Part shown: one piece after another, positions 25,760 to 34,682 of the stretch | How the letters are laid out: each line of letters opens with the position of its first letter | Position numbering within the stretch: the first letter of the stretch is position 1 | Assembly (NCBI GenBank): GCA_964249755.1 | Contig: CAXUDB010000002.1 | Span: 806,001 to 870,000, forward strand | Origin: Ilyomonas sp964249755 | Lineage (GTDB): Bacteria > Bacteroidota > Bacteroidia > Chitinophagales > Chitinophagaceae | Direction of reading: 5' to 3' | Length of the DNA stretch: 64,000 bases | Notes under the pieces: model-generated | What the model was told of the DNA's origin: nothing | Databases searched by the model: none | The model's input: only the letters and a program-made list of their open reading frames with translations | Program-made: the position numbers and the translations under genes

Positions 25760-27958
25760 GTGAGCCTGCATGGCAACAACACGGCAAGCGGCACTACCAC
25801 GGTAGCAAACGGCGCTTTTTTTTACCTGAATAACAACAAACTGTATGAGCAGGGTGGTTTTATTAACGAGGGCGACTCTACAGCCATCAGCGCCGATAGC
25901 GGTATGCTGGTACTGAACGGCTTTGCAGCACAGAGCATTACAGGCAGGTTTAAACTGGGCGCATTGCAGCTAAGTAATGCAGCGGGCGCTGCCATTACTA
26001 ACGCTGTTTCTCCGTCCATGGTTACCATACTTGATTCGGTGAGTTTTAGCAATGTCAGCAATGCGGCGTTAAATGCGGGCGACGGTCTGCTCACCCTTCG
26101 TTCAAACCTGCTGAAAACTGCCCGCATTGCCGATCTGTCGAACAACAACGTTAACAGCGGCAATGCTGTAACGGGAAATGTAATTGTTGAGCGTTACTTA
26201 AGAAGCCGGCGTGCCTGGCATTTGCTTGGCCCGCCCACTACAGCCGACAGTATAAACGACCAAACCATACAAGCTGCCTGGCAGGAAGGCGCGCGGGCGC
26301 CGCGCGGGCAGGTTGTTGACCCCAACCCCGGCTACGGCACCGTCATCACCCGCCCTGACGGCAACCTGCCTGAGGTTACTGGTTACGACGATGGCATAGC
26401 TGGCACGCGTGTCTATTCTTTGCATACTTATCTAAGCAATGGCGGATATACGCAGCCCGTTAATACCGATCTCACCCATTTTAGCGCACATGCTGCTTAT
26501 ATCCTTTTTGTAAGAGGCGACCGTTCGGTAGCCCCTTCGCCTCAAACCGATTCTATACATACACCCTCTACCATTACCACGCTACGCAGCAAAGGTGCCT
26601 TGCACAATGGCGACGTAATAAATACATTTACCAATACAGCCGGCAGCTTTGCGGGCGTATCCAATCCTTATGCCAGCACAATTGATTTTAGCCAGCTTAG
26701 TTTGAACGGGGTTACCAATGGCTTTTATACCTGGGATCCATCTATTAACATTCTGGGCGGATATGTATATATAGATGGCGACGACAATTATAATGCAACA
26801 CCGCTTACGCCCGGCGGTATTGGTGTTTATACCAACCCGGCTACCAATTCTCTGATTCAAAGCGGGCAGGGTTTTTTGGTAAAACTGACGGGCAGCACAG
26901 GTACGCTCACGTTCCAGGAAAAGGATAAAAACATCACCAGCCGTGCGGATGTATTCCGGCAGGTGCCGCTGCCTTCCCTGAGCATCAACCTTTACACAGC
27001 AGATGGCCGCAATAGTTTTTTAGATGGTGCCGCCGCCTTGTTCGATGCGTCGTTTAGCAAAAGCGTTTTGCCCGGCGAAGACATTACCAAGCCCGTGAAC
27101 ACGAATGTGAATTTTGCTTTTTATACAGGCGGCATCAACCTGATGAAAGAGAAATGGACAATGCCCGTAGCAGGCGATACATTACCGCTGCGGTTGTGGA
27201 ATATTGCAACCGGCAGCTACAGCTTTGCTTTTAACACTAATGATTTAACGGGTTCGCCACGGGGTTACCTGCTTGATAAGTATTTGCATACTTCTTTTGA
27301 CCTGCAGGGAAGCCAGCCGAACCGTTATGATTTTGAAATTAAAAACGACTCCGCTTCGAAAGCAATAGACCGGTTTGCAGTCGTGTTTGGTTCATCGGTA
27401 TTGCCGGTTACGCTTTCGCAAATAAAAGCCAGTTGGTTGAATGCAGAGGTGGATGTGCAATGGGAGGTACAGAATGAAAGTGACATAGCTTATTACGAGG
27501 TAGAAAGATCGGCGAATGGCAATGTGTTTAGCAAGATTGGAACCACGGCGGCACACAACAGTAACTCCCTGCACGACACGTATCATTTTACCGATACCAA
27601 GCTACTGGATGCTGATAATTATTACCGCGTAAAAAGCATTGACAGGAATGGCAGCTCCCGCTATACGGGCATTGCAAAGCTTACAGCGCCGGTTGGTATG
27701 ATGAGCATAACTTTAGCTCAGAACCCGGTTGCCAATCGTTTGGTGAAACTCTTGTTTAGTCACACACATGCGGGCAAATATAGTTGCACTTTATACACGA
27801 ATGATGGCAAGAAAATAACCAGCAAAGATGTGGTTCATCCGGGTGGCACTGCCACATACACATTGCCTGCCGGCGGCGCAGCGCAAGGACTTTATCATGT
27901 GGTGATAAGGAATGCAGAAAACAGCAACAAAACAGACCTGCCGGTTGCTATTGAGTGA
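25760..27958 (+). CDS. Secreted protein with T9SS type A sorting domain (signal peptide out of frame)
   Basis: The frame encodes about 730 residues of beta-rich secreted protein: an N-terminal repetitive part (LNNNKLYEQGGFINEGDS.. MLVLNGFAAQSITG), a middle region with FYTWDPSINILGGYVYIDGDDNY, a fibronectin-like segment (VQWEVQNESDIAYYEVERSANG.. DTYHFTDTKLLDADNYYRVKSIDRNG) and a C-terminal T9SS sorting domain of about 80 residues. No start with a signal peptide exists in this frame; the ATG at 25678 reads into the right signal peptide (KKVLLTAALTVVICFASFAQ) only if the A7 tract at 25681-25687 loses one A. The gene is thus frameshifted, phase-variable, or affected by an assembly error. The start given is the first in-frame ATG. 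Confidence 0.75.
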   Translation: MSLHGNNTASGTTTVANGAFFYLNNNKLYEQGGFINEGDSTAISADSGMLVLNGFAAQSITGRFKLGALQLSNAAGAAITNAVSPSMVTILDSVSFSNVSNAALNAGDGLLTLRSNLLKTARIADLSNNNVNSGNAVTGNVIVERYLRSRRAWHLLGPPTTADSINDQTIQAAWQEGARAPRGQVVDPNPGYGTVITRPDGNLPEVTGYDDGIAGTRVYSLHTYLSNGGYTQPVNTDLTHFSAHAAYILFVRGDRSVAPSPQTDSIHTPSTITTLRSKGALHNGDVINTFTNTAGSFAGVSNPYASTIDFSQLSLNGVTNGFYTWDPSINILGGYVYIDGDDNYNATPLTPGGIGVYTNPATNSLIQSGQGFLVKLTGSTGTLTFQEKDKNITSRADVFRQVPLPSLSINLYTADGRNSFLDGAAALFDASFSKSVLPGEDITKPVNTNVNFAFYTGGINLMKEKWTMPVAGDTLPLRLWNIATGSYSFAFNTNDLTGSPRGYLLDKYLHTSFDLQGSQPNRYDFEIKNDSASKAIDRFAVVFGSSVLPVTLSQIKASWLNAEVDVQWEVQNESDIAYYEVERSANGNVFSKIGTTAAHNSNSLHDTYHFTDTKLLDADNYYRVKSIDRNGSSRYTGIAKLTAPVGMMSITLAQNPVANRLVKLLFSHTHAGKYSCTLYTNDGKKITSKDVVHPGGTATYTLPAGGAAQGLYHVVIRNAENSNKTDLPVAIE

Positions 27959-28020
27959 CATAAAATAAGATATTCCTGGCAAGTTTGCTAAATAAATCTT
28001 GTAGCAACTCTTATGAAAAT

Positions 28021-28063
28021 AAAAAGAGACTGTATTGTAACCAAGAACAGCCTCTTTTTATTT
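28021..28063 (+). terminator. Intrinsic terminator after the T9SS cargo gene
   Basis: AAAAAGAG (28021-28028) pairs with CTCTTTTT (28052-28059), with an inner CTG/CAG pairing, 62 bp after the stop. The right arm doubles as the T-run. Confidence 0.7.
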
Positions 28064-28109
28064 GGGTGCCTGAAGGATGAGACTAAAACAGATTCTTTTG
28101 GTGTTGTTA

Positions 28110-28150
28110 TGAAAAGAGCCGTACTGATTGAATCGGTACGGCTCTTTGTG
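28110..28150 (-). terminator. Terminator hairpin after the amylase gene
   Basis: A 12-bp perfect stem (AAAGAGCCGTAC at 28113-28124 with GTACGGCTCTTT at 28136-28147) lies 22 bp beyond the minus-strand amylase stop. The minus-strand exit reads CTCTTTTC, a short T-run. With the hairpin at 28021 it insulates two convergent genes. Confidence 0.7.
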
Positions 28151-28169
28151 TTTTTGTATGACAAATAAG

Positions 28170-31100
28170 TTATCGCTGAATGATTAATTTCTGCGTGCTG
28201 ACTTCGCTATTGCCATTTATGATTTTCACATGGTAAACACCATTGGCAAGTGATGAAACATTCATCGGTATGGCGCTGCTGGCATTCGCCTGCACCGTTT
28301 GATGAATACAAATTCTGCCGCTGGCATCAGCAATATTGATTTGCATTTTACCCGCTAAAATGTTGCTGGTAAATCTCAGATAAGCTACACCATTACGCAC
28401 CGGGTTTGGATACAACACCACTTTCGTATCGCCGGTTGAAGCATCTATTCTTACCACAGCAGAATAAGAAGTGCTGCCATCTTTATCAATGGTTTTTAGT
28501 TTGTAATACACATAACCGGTCGCACGAACAGCGGCTGCATCTTTATCAGCAAATGCATAATTGTGTTGTGTTTCATTAGCAGCGGCAACCGTGCCAATCG
28601 CTGTAAAATCAACACCATTAAAAGACCGCTGAATGGTGAAACCACTCAGGTTCTTTTCGTTGGCTGTATTCCAGTTTAGCAAAATAGCGTCGTTGCTTCT
28701 ACTACCATTGAATGATAGCAATTGCAGTGGCAATACGGCGCTTGCGTTCTGGTCAATGAACACATGGTATTCGCCGGGCTGAAGCGTGTACTGCTGCGTG
28801 TTATTCGTTACGGTAAAAGAATTACCGGCTAAGTAATCGTACCAGATGCCGGTATGCGAGAAGGTAATGCTGCCGGTTGTCGTAACGACATCAAAATTGC
28901 CAATTACCGCAATATCGAGCGGAGCGGAGTTTATTTTTTCCCACTTAAAGGCGCTACCTAAGCTATAGCTAATGCTGTCTTTCGGTGCAGTAAAGGCCGG
29001 CAGGTAAGCAGCATAATTGCGCAGCGCGAATAAACGGCTGTAAACATTGCGTAAAGCTGCTCGGTTCGGATCGGTCAGATAATCCCAGCGAATGGGTTTC
29101 GGATCAGTTCTGCAATTGTCATTTACTGTAACGCCATCCGAACAAGTGTTGATAGAATAATCATATCCCAACTCTCCAAATTGCCATACCATTTTAGGTG
29201 CAGGCTGCATCGCCCAGAAGGCAGCTGCCATTGCATCGCGCTGCAGTCCGGTCGGAATATTCTTAACACTATAAGAGCCACTGCTATTACCATATTGCTC
29301 GTTTTTATACATCAGTCTTTCTTCATCGTGGCTTTCAATGTAGGTCACTAAATTCGGGTTTGTCCAGCTGCGGGCGCTGTAGATACCATAACTAAAGTCT
29401 GAACCATTGTTATCTAAATAACCCATGGTGGCTTGGTTGTAATTGTAGTTTTCGTTTCCCCACAACATCATACCGTAGTTGCTTAATTCGGTTTCTTCGC
29501 TGTTTTCGGCAAAATGTTCCAGTATGCAATAAGAACCGGGAACGGTTTGCTGCATGGTATCATAAATGCGCTTCCAGGTAGTAATGCGGCTCAAGTCGTA
29601 AAGCCTGAATTGTGAATCATCGGTAGTTACGGTTTGCGTAAATCCTTTCGATAAATCCCAGCGGAAACCGTCTATTTTATAGTTTGTCAGCCAATGTTCT
29701 ACCACGCGTTGCACTAATTCTTGTGTAGCCGGGCTCTCATGGTTAAAATCATAACCTACGCTGAATGGATGCGTGGCTACTACATTGTGCCATGGGTTGT
29801 TGGCAGCCGGGCGATTATTAATGGGATCCCAATACAACTGCACGGTGGGCGATGAGCCAAAGGCGTGGTTCATCACCATATCCATGATGACAGCAATGCC
29901 TTGTTTGTGGCACTCATCAATAAACTGCTTAACGGCTACATCGGTGCCGTAATATTTATCCGGCGCAAAAAAGAAATCGGGATTATAACCCCAGCTAATG
30001 TTGCCTTCAAACTCATTGAACGGCATTATTTCAATGGCATTCACGCCGGTGTTCTTTAGATAAGCAATTGAATCTTTCAGCGTTTGCCAGTTGTGCGCGG
30101 CAACGAAATCGCGGATCAGCAATTCATAAATAATAAGATTGCGCTTGTCAGGTCTTGTATAGTTCGTTGTTTGCCAGGTGTAGGCCGGCTTAGCTGTTTG
30201 CAGCACGCTCACAATGCCGCTTTGCCCGGCAGGATACGCTTTCAGGTTGGGATAAGTTTGGGCATCAATATAGGGATCATTGTCTTTGTCCAATATCTTT
30301 TCGGCAAACATATCCGCTACTTTCAGCGTATCGTCTACTATATATTGATAAGCATATTCCTGACCAGCGGTTAAACCCGTCAGCGTAAGCCAGTAACGAG
30401 TTCCATCGGGTGTGCGGTACATTTCATAGCCGGAAGAGCGCGTCCAGTTGTTGAACTCGCCGATTACGGCGGCACGTGTTTTAAACGGCGCATACAACAC
30501 CAGCGTTACCGATGTGCCATCGTTGCTATAGTTAATGCCATCTCGAACGCCTGCGGGTAACGCCTGCGTAACAACAGGGCTGTTTACATAAAAAGAAAGC
30601 GTATCGGCTTTTGTAACGCTGCCAGATGTAGCGGTTGCAATGATCTGGTTGTTACCGTTGGCGGCTGTTACGTTTGCGGTAACAGAAGTTGTGCTGGCGG
30701 CAGATGTTATCACCACTCCGTTAAAAGTAAGTTGCAGCGTAGCCGCAGTGCTGGAAACGGCAGTGGTTGTTATAATCGTTCCGGCGGTATAGTTAGTGAC
30801 TTCGGGGATAGGTACAAACGTTGGCTGGCGGAAAGGAGAGGTAATGCGGGTTTGCAAACCCGCATCGTACACTGGCACATACATGTCGCTGCCATCGGCA
30901 TTGCGAAGGGCTTTGCTGCCATCGCCGCTGCGGAAGAGAATGCCGATTTTCAAAATAGTTTCTGAAGCGCTGGTAACGCCAAAATAACTGCGCAAATTGG
31001 GCGTAATGGTAAACGACCATTTGTTGTTGCCAAGCGACACGGCTTTATACACGGGATTGGTAGTAGCCCATACCGACGATACATGACTCCACTGCCCGTT

Positions 31101-31301
31101 GCTGGTGGTAGTAACTACCCCAATGTGCACATACACATCGTCGGGATTGTAATTGAGAAGGCCCTGGTTGCCTTTAGTAGCATCTGCAGTAATAACATTG
31201 TTGGTGGTTTGCTCGGTGATAAAGCTGGGCGACCAGGAGAGCAACTGGCTGTGTGCCATAGAAAAGAGGAACACACAGAGGAGTGTACATAAAAATTTCA
31301 T
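28170..31301 (-). CDS. Secreted GH13 alpha-amylase family enzyme with T9SS sorting domain
   Basis: The 1043-residue protein has a Sec signal peptide (1-18), an N-terminal beta domain of the DUF4961 kind (about 20-150), Ig-like segments, a CBM48-like E-set domain (about 260-350, with FNNWTR and EYAYQYIVDD), a GH13 catalytic barrel (about 385-780) and a T9SS sorting domain at the end. Catalytic regions are visible: region I DMVMNHAFG, region II IDGFRWDLSKGF (nucleophile Asp), region III CILEHFAE (acid/base Glu) and region IV YIESHDEERL. It should hydrolyse alpha-1,4-glucans such as starch or glycogen outside the cell after export through the T9SS. It stands alone; no susC/susD pair is adjacent. 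Confidence 0.93.
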   Translation of the reverse strand: MKFLCTLLCVFLFSMAHSQLLSWSPSFITEQTTNNVITADATKGNQGLLNYNPDDVYVHIGVVTTTSNGQWSHVSSVWATTNPVYKAVSLGNNKWSFTITPNLRSYFGVTSASETILKIGILFRSGDGSKALRNADGSDMYVPVYDAGLQTRITSPFRQPTFVPIPEVTNYTAGTIITTTAVSSTAATLQLTFNGVVITSAASTTSVTANVTAANGNNQIIATATSGSVTKADTLSFYVNSPVVTQALPAGVRDGINYSNDGTSVTLVLYAPFKTRAAVIGEFNNWTRSSGYEMYRTPDGTRYWLTLTGLTAGQEYAYQYIVDDTLKVADMFAEKILDKDNDPYIDAQTYPNLKAYPAGQSGIVSVLQTAKPAYTWQTTNYTRPDKRNLIIYELLIRDFVAAHNWQTLKDSIAYLKNTGVNAIEIMPFNEFEGNISWGYNPDFFFAPDKYYGTDVAVKQFIDECHKQGIAVIMDMVMNHAFGSSPTVQLYWDPINNRPAANNPWHNVVATHPFSVGYDFNHESPATQELVQRVVEHWLTNYKIDGFRWDLSKGFTQTVTTDDSQFRLYDLSRITTWKRIYDTMQQTVPGSYCILEHFAENSEETELSNYGMMLWGNENYNYNQATMGYLDNNGSDFSYGIYSARSWTNPNLVTYIESHDEERLMYKNEQYGNSSGSYSVKNIPTGLQRDAMAAAFWAMQPAPKMVWQFGELGYDYSINTCSDGVTVNDNCRTDPKPIRWDYLTDPNRAALRNVYSRLFALRNYAAYLPAFTAPKDSISYSLGSAFKWEKINSAPLDIAVIGNFDVVTTTGSITFSHTGIWYDYLAGNSFTVTNNTQQYTLQPGEYHVFIDQNASAVLPLQLLSFNGSRSNDAILLNWNTANEKNLSGFTIQRSFNGVDFTAIGTVAAANETQHNYAFADKDAAAVRATGYVYYKLKTIDKDGSTSYSAVVRIDASTGDTKVVLYPNPVRNGVAYLRFTSNILAGKMQINIADASGRICIHQTVQANASSAIPMNVSSLANGVYHVKIINGNSEVSTQKLIIQR

Positions 31302-31840
31302 AAGCTACAATCGTGTTTAAATGAATGTGTATTGAGTACACAAAGATTGGTGTCTTTTGCGAAAGAAAAGAATATTTTTTGGAAGCTTTCGATAGAGTAG
31401 AAGAGGGGGATAGACAAATGAATATTTGCATTATTAACTCCATAGAAGTGCCTTCAAACGGGTAGTTAAATTCATAAGTTGTTTACAGTTTTACGAGCAG
31501 ATAAAAGCACTATTACGTATGATTTTGTCATCACTAGAAAGTCACTGACAAACTTATTTGAGTCCTTTTGTTTACCGACGAAAAACGAGGTGTCTTGTTT
31601 GCATTCTTTGGGAGAAGCGTGCTTGATTGTGAACTTTCCTTATTATCTGAAGTTAAATCACGACACAATTTGAGCAATTCCCGCAGTGCTTCATTATAAC
31701 ATGAACTAACATGTCTTTTTGTTTATGGTTTTTATTGCACCCTTAATAATATTTATGTAAGTATTTTTTTGCAGGCACTTTTGGAACGAGGCGCCTGTTG
31801 CGTCGTTCACTATTGGTGGTATAGCTTTGCAGATGATTTC
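31302..31840. other. Gene-free region upstream of the amylase
   Basis: These 539 bp lie upstream of the amylase and downstream of the first molybdopterin subunit. I see no credible gene; a 64-codon plus-strand frame (31479-31673) has no signal, family resemblance or initiation context. A minus-strand sequence AATCTTTG about 40 bp before the amylase start is one base off the Bacteroidetes -7 consensus (TAnnTTTG), so the amylase promoter may lie there. Confidence 0.4.
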
Positions 31841-34084
31841 TTATATCAACTTGTCTGGTGTGATGGGCAACTGCCTGATGCGCTTGCCGGTGGCATTGAA
31901 GATAGCATTTGCTACCGCAGGCGCTACGCCAATGATGGCGATTTCGCCGATGCCTTTTGAGCCAACGGGATCTACGAGCATGTCGGGTTTGTCAATGAAA
32001 TAAATCTCTACTTCCGGCACGTCGGCGTGGGATGCGACATGGTAGCTGGAGAAATCTTTATTCATGTAGCGCCCGTAGCGATGATCCATGGCAGGGTCTT
32101 CCTGCAAGGCCATGCCGATGCCGCCGGTAACGCCGCCAATCATCTGGTTGCCACCCGTCTTTTTATTGATGATGGTTCCCGCATCAACGGACGATGCCAT
32201 TTTACGTACTTTAACCTGTCCCGTTACGCGGTGCACCGCCACCTCAGCAAAATGTGCCGCGAAAGAGTACATGGAGTATTTCTCCCGTTCAGGTCCCGGC
32301 TTTGCCGATTCGATGACATCAATGTCTTTTGCGTTTGCATCTTTGAGAATGTCTTCGTAAGAATAAGAAACTGATTTGTCGGTGGTAAATATTTTACCTC
32401 CATCAAACACCACCTCTTCGGCCTTTTTACCTTCAAACTCCTTTTTCTTTTTTCCTGCCATCTCCAGCAACTTTGCTTTGATGCTATTGCAGGCAGCAAC
32501 CACCGCAGGCCCCACACTATTGACAGTAGAAGAACCGCCCTGGTTGCCCATTTCGGGGAAATCGGAATTACCCCACTGAAAAGTAACTTTATCTACCGAA
32601 AGGGCCAATTTATCCATGGCTATCTGCGTCATGGCTGTGCCGGTTCCCGGCCCGATGTCGGTAACGGCGCATTGCATCAGCACCGAGCCATCGCTGTAGA
32701 GCTTGCCACGCACTTTTGCCGATTGCTGGTTGGCGCCAAAAATGCCCGTTGCCACACCATACCCAATCTGCCAGTCGCCATCGAGGTGAGTTCCGGGTTG
32801 TTGTTTGCGGTTTTTCCAACCAATGGCTTCTGCGCCGGTAGACCAGCATTCTTTTACATAATTGGTGCTCCAAGGCTTGTCGTTATCGGGATCTTTTTCC
32901 GGCAGATTCTTTAACCTGAATTCGATGGGGTCCATATTCAGCGTATGCGCCATCTCGTCCATCGCACACTCGAGCGCCCAGGCGCCGGTCGCTTCGCCCG
33001 GACCACGCATAGGTGCAGGCGTGCTTACGTTGAGCGGCAGAATGCGGTATTGCGTGCTTACATTAGGGAAGCTGTATAGAGTGCGGGTTTGCTGCAGGGT
33101 GCCTTCGGTGAATTGCTCGTAGGAAGAGGTTTGCCCCATTGCCCCGTGCGTGATGCCGATGAGCTTGCCATCGGAAGTAGCGCCCATATTTATCTTTTGC
33201 CAGGTGTGCGGGCGATAGCCCACCATCCCGATTGTCTGCTCGCGGGTTAATACGAGTTTCACCGGCTTCTTCACCATTTTGGCGGCGATGATGGCAGCCG
33301 TTTCGTGCGGCCAATTGCGCAAGCCACTGCCGAAGGCACCGCCGACGAAGGTAGAAATGACGCGGATATTCTCCGGCGGCAGCTTCCATTCCTTTGCAAA
33401 GTTTTGCTGCGTTACCTGTGTGCCTTGTACTTTGTCGTACAACACAAGCCTATCTTCCGTTTCCCAGACGGCAGTGATGCAATGCAGCTCCATGGGTGTG
33501 TGAAAGTCGGAAGGCTGTATGTATTCGGCTTCTATTTTTACCGGTGCAGTGGTGGTAGCATCTGCCGCGCCGCGGCTGTAATCGGCGGTGGCGGCTTTAG
33601 GGTTCTTTTTTGCCTGCTCGGGTATGATGCCTTTGTCCCTGTTCTTTTCGAAATCGGTGTTTGCAGGCTGAACATCTTTGTAGGTGACCTTTACCAGAGA
33701 TGCTGCGTAGCGTGCCCGCTCGAAGGTAGTAGCTACTACCATGGCGATGGGCTGGTTGTTGAAGTAAACTTTTTCATCGTAAAACACACGCAGCGGACGA
33801 CCCACCGGTTGCGGCTGCCCCGGCTCGCCGCTTTGCCCCTGGTAGCCCGGCACTTTGATAGAATTCTGGTGGGTAACCACCTTTAGCACGCCGGGTGCGC
33901 CCGAAGCTGCTTTACTATCTATGGAAGCGATGCTGCCACTGGCAATGGTGCTGCCGACCAGCACGGCATACACGGCATCCGCTATTTTATACTCGGTAGA
34001 GTAGGTAGCGGCACCGGTAACTTTTAATTTGCCATCTACGCGGTTCATCGGCTCGCCGATGACTTTAGCTGTTTTCGTACCCAT
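31841..34084 (-). CDS. Molybdenum hydroxylase, molybdopterin-binding large subunit (paralogue 1)
   Basis: The 747-residue protein is a xanthine dehydrogenase/aldehyde oxidase-family Mo subunit: the N-terminal hammerhead domain (IGEPMNRVDGKLKVTGAATYSTEY.. YAVLVGSTIASG), the FVGGAFGSGLRNWPHE loop, APMRGPGEATGAWALECAMDEMA near residue 360, an MPT-binding QGGSSTVNS segment and the catalytic Glu in KGIGEIAIIGVAPAVANA near residue 715. Such subunits hold Mo-cytosine dinucleotide and hydroxylate aldehydes or N-heterocycles. It is the last gene of the cluster, 598 bp after its close paralogue at 34683-36902. It has no own signal peptide; export would depend on the Tat signal of the Fe-S subunit. Confidence 0.92.
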   Translation of the reverse strand: MGTKTAKVIGEPMNRVDGKLKVTGAATYSTEYKIADAVYAVLVGSTIASGSIASIDSKAASGAPGVLKVVTHQNSIKVPGYQGQSGEPGQPQPVGRPLRVFYDEKVYFNNQPIAMVVATTFERARYAASLVKVTYKDVQPANTDFEKNRDKGIIPEQAKKNPKAATADYSRGAADATTTAPVKIEAEYIQPSDFHTPMELHCITAVWETEDRLVLYDKVQGTQVTQQNFAKEWKLPPENIRVISTFVGGAFGSGLRNWPHETAAIIAAKMVKKPVKLVLTREQTIGMVGYRPHTWQKINMGATSDGKLIGITHGAMGQTSSYEQFTEGTLQQTRTLYSFPNVSTQYRILPLNVSTPAPMRGPGEATGAWALECAMDEMAHTLNMDPIEFRLKNLPEKDPDNDKPWSTNYVKECWSTGAEAIGWKNRKQQPGTHLDGDWQIGYGVATGIFGANQQSAKVRGKLYSDGSVLMQCAVTDIGPGTGTAMTQIAMDKLALSVDKVTFQWGNSDFPEMGNQGGSSTVNSVGPAVVAACNSIKAKLLEMAGKKKKEFEGKKAEEVVFDGGKIFTTDKSVSYSYEDILKDANAKDIDVIESAKPGPEREKYSMYSFAAHFAEVAVHRVTGQVKVRKMASSVDAGTIINKKTGGNQMIGGVTGGIGMALQEDPAMDHRYGRYMNKDFSSYHVASHADVPEVEIYFIDKPDMLVDPVGSKGIGEIAIIGVAPAVANAIFNATGKRIRQLPITPDKLI

Positions 34085-34262
34085 AGTATCTTGTTATGCG
34101 TTTGTATATCTGATTGCTGAAAATTAATTCGGCTTCTTATTTTCTTTTTTACGTGAGACTTTTGCTGCATTGAACTGGAACGCCCGGTATGTTTCTTAGA
34201 ACCATTTTCTTTATTTCCCGGTTTCCAATCCTTCTTGTCTTCATTATGAGTTAAAACAATTT

Positions 34263-34469
34263 TTAAAAGTTCAGCTTCCATTCTTCCACTGTTTCCTTCT
34301 TTTTTCCGTCCCTAACGGATTTTGCAGCGAAGTCAATCTCTTTTGCAGGCTCGTTAAACCTTTTTGCAAGGACGTTAAAGTAATTTGCAGACGCGTTAAC
34401 TGTCTTTGCATGCAGGTCAACTGTCTTTGCAGCCACGTCAAATAGCTTTGCATGCAGGTCAATATTCAT
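34263..34469 (-). CDS. Possible 68-residue heptad-repeat protein
   Basis: An ATG-initiated minus-strand frame encodes consecutive heptads of the form x-h-(D/N)-x-x-A-K: NIDLHAK, LFDVAAK, TVDLHAK, TVNASAN, YFNVLAK, RFNEPAK, EIDFAAK, then a basic tail. The repeats come from a 21-bp DNA tandem repeat, so open frames are expected even without coding function. A second minus-strand frame (34271-34462, TTG start) also reads as perfect Leu heptads (LTSLQKG, LTSLQKR). Coding status is therefore doubtful; an amphipathic coiled-coil peptide is possible in either frame. It sits between the two Mo-subunit genes and has no recognised relatives. Confidence 0.3.
   Translation of the reverse strand: MNIDLHAKLFDVAAKTVDLHAKTVNASANYFNVLAKRFNEPAKEIDFAAKSVRDGKKKETVEEWKLNF
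34321..34467. repeat. 21-bp tandem repeat array, 7 units
   Basis: Seven contiguous 21-bp units start at 34321, 34342, 34363, 34384, 34405, 34426 and 34447. Each begins TTTGCA and has the core G(T/A)CAA or GTTAA at positions 12-16, as in TTTGCATGCAGGTCAACTGT. Units 5 and 7 are almost the same; others share about 60-75%. The exact period of 21 equals two helical turns or seven codons. It fills part of the 598-bp gap between two cofactor-enzyme paralogues. Confidence 0.9.
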
Positions 34470-34682
34470 TTGAAGACATACAACTGCATTTACTCATCCA
34501 TCAACGCGGCTATTTCTGCCTTTCAACCCAATTTCCGCGAAGCTATTTTTTCTGTTATCCCCAGGCAGCTGTTGTGCCCTGTTTTTGTTTCCGCTCCTCT
34601 TTACCTGCCCGAGACCGGAGAATGATGCTTAGCTAACCTGCCTTTACCTAACTCCCTGTATCTTTCCCCTGCAATTTCCGCA

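Noticed and set aside
31479..31673. 64-codon plus-strand frame between amylase and the Mo subunit
   Set aside because: No recognisable motif, no initiation context, and A/T-rich composition like the surrounding spacer.
34045..34281. 78-codon frame overlapping the start of Mo subunit 1
   Set aside because: Highly basic, low complexity, overlaps the well-supported Mo subunit start; no family.
34321..34467. Possible CRISPR or phage attachment site
   Set aside because: The units are contiguous 21-mers with diverged sequence, not direct repeats separated by spacers, and there is no integrase nearby.
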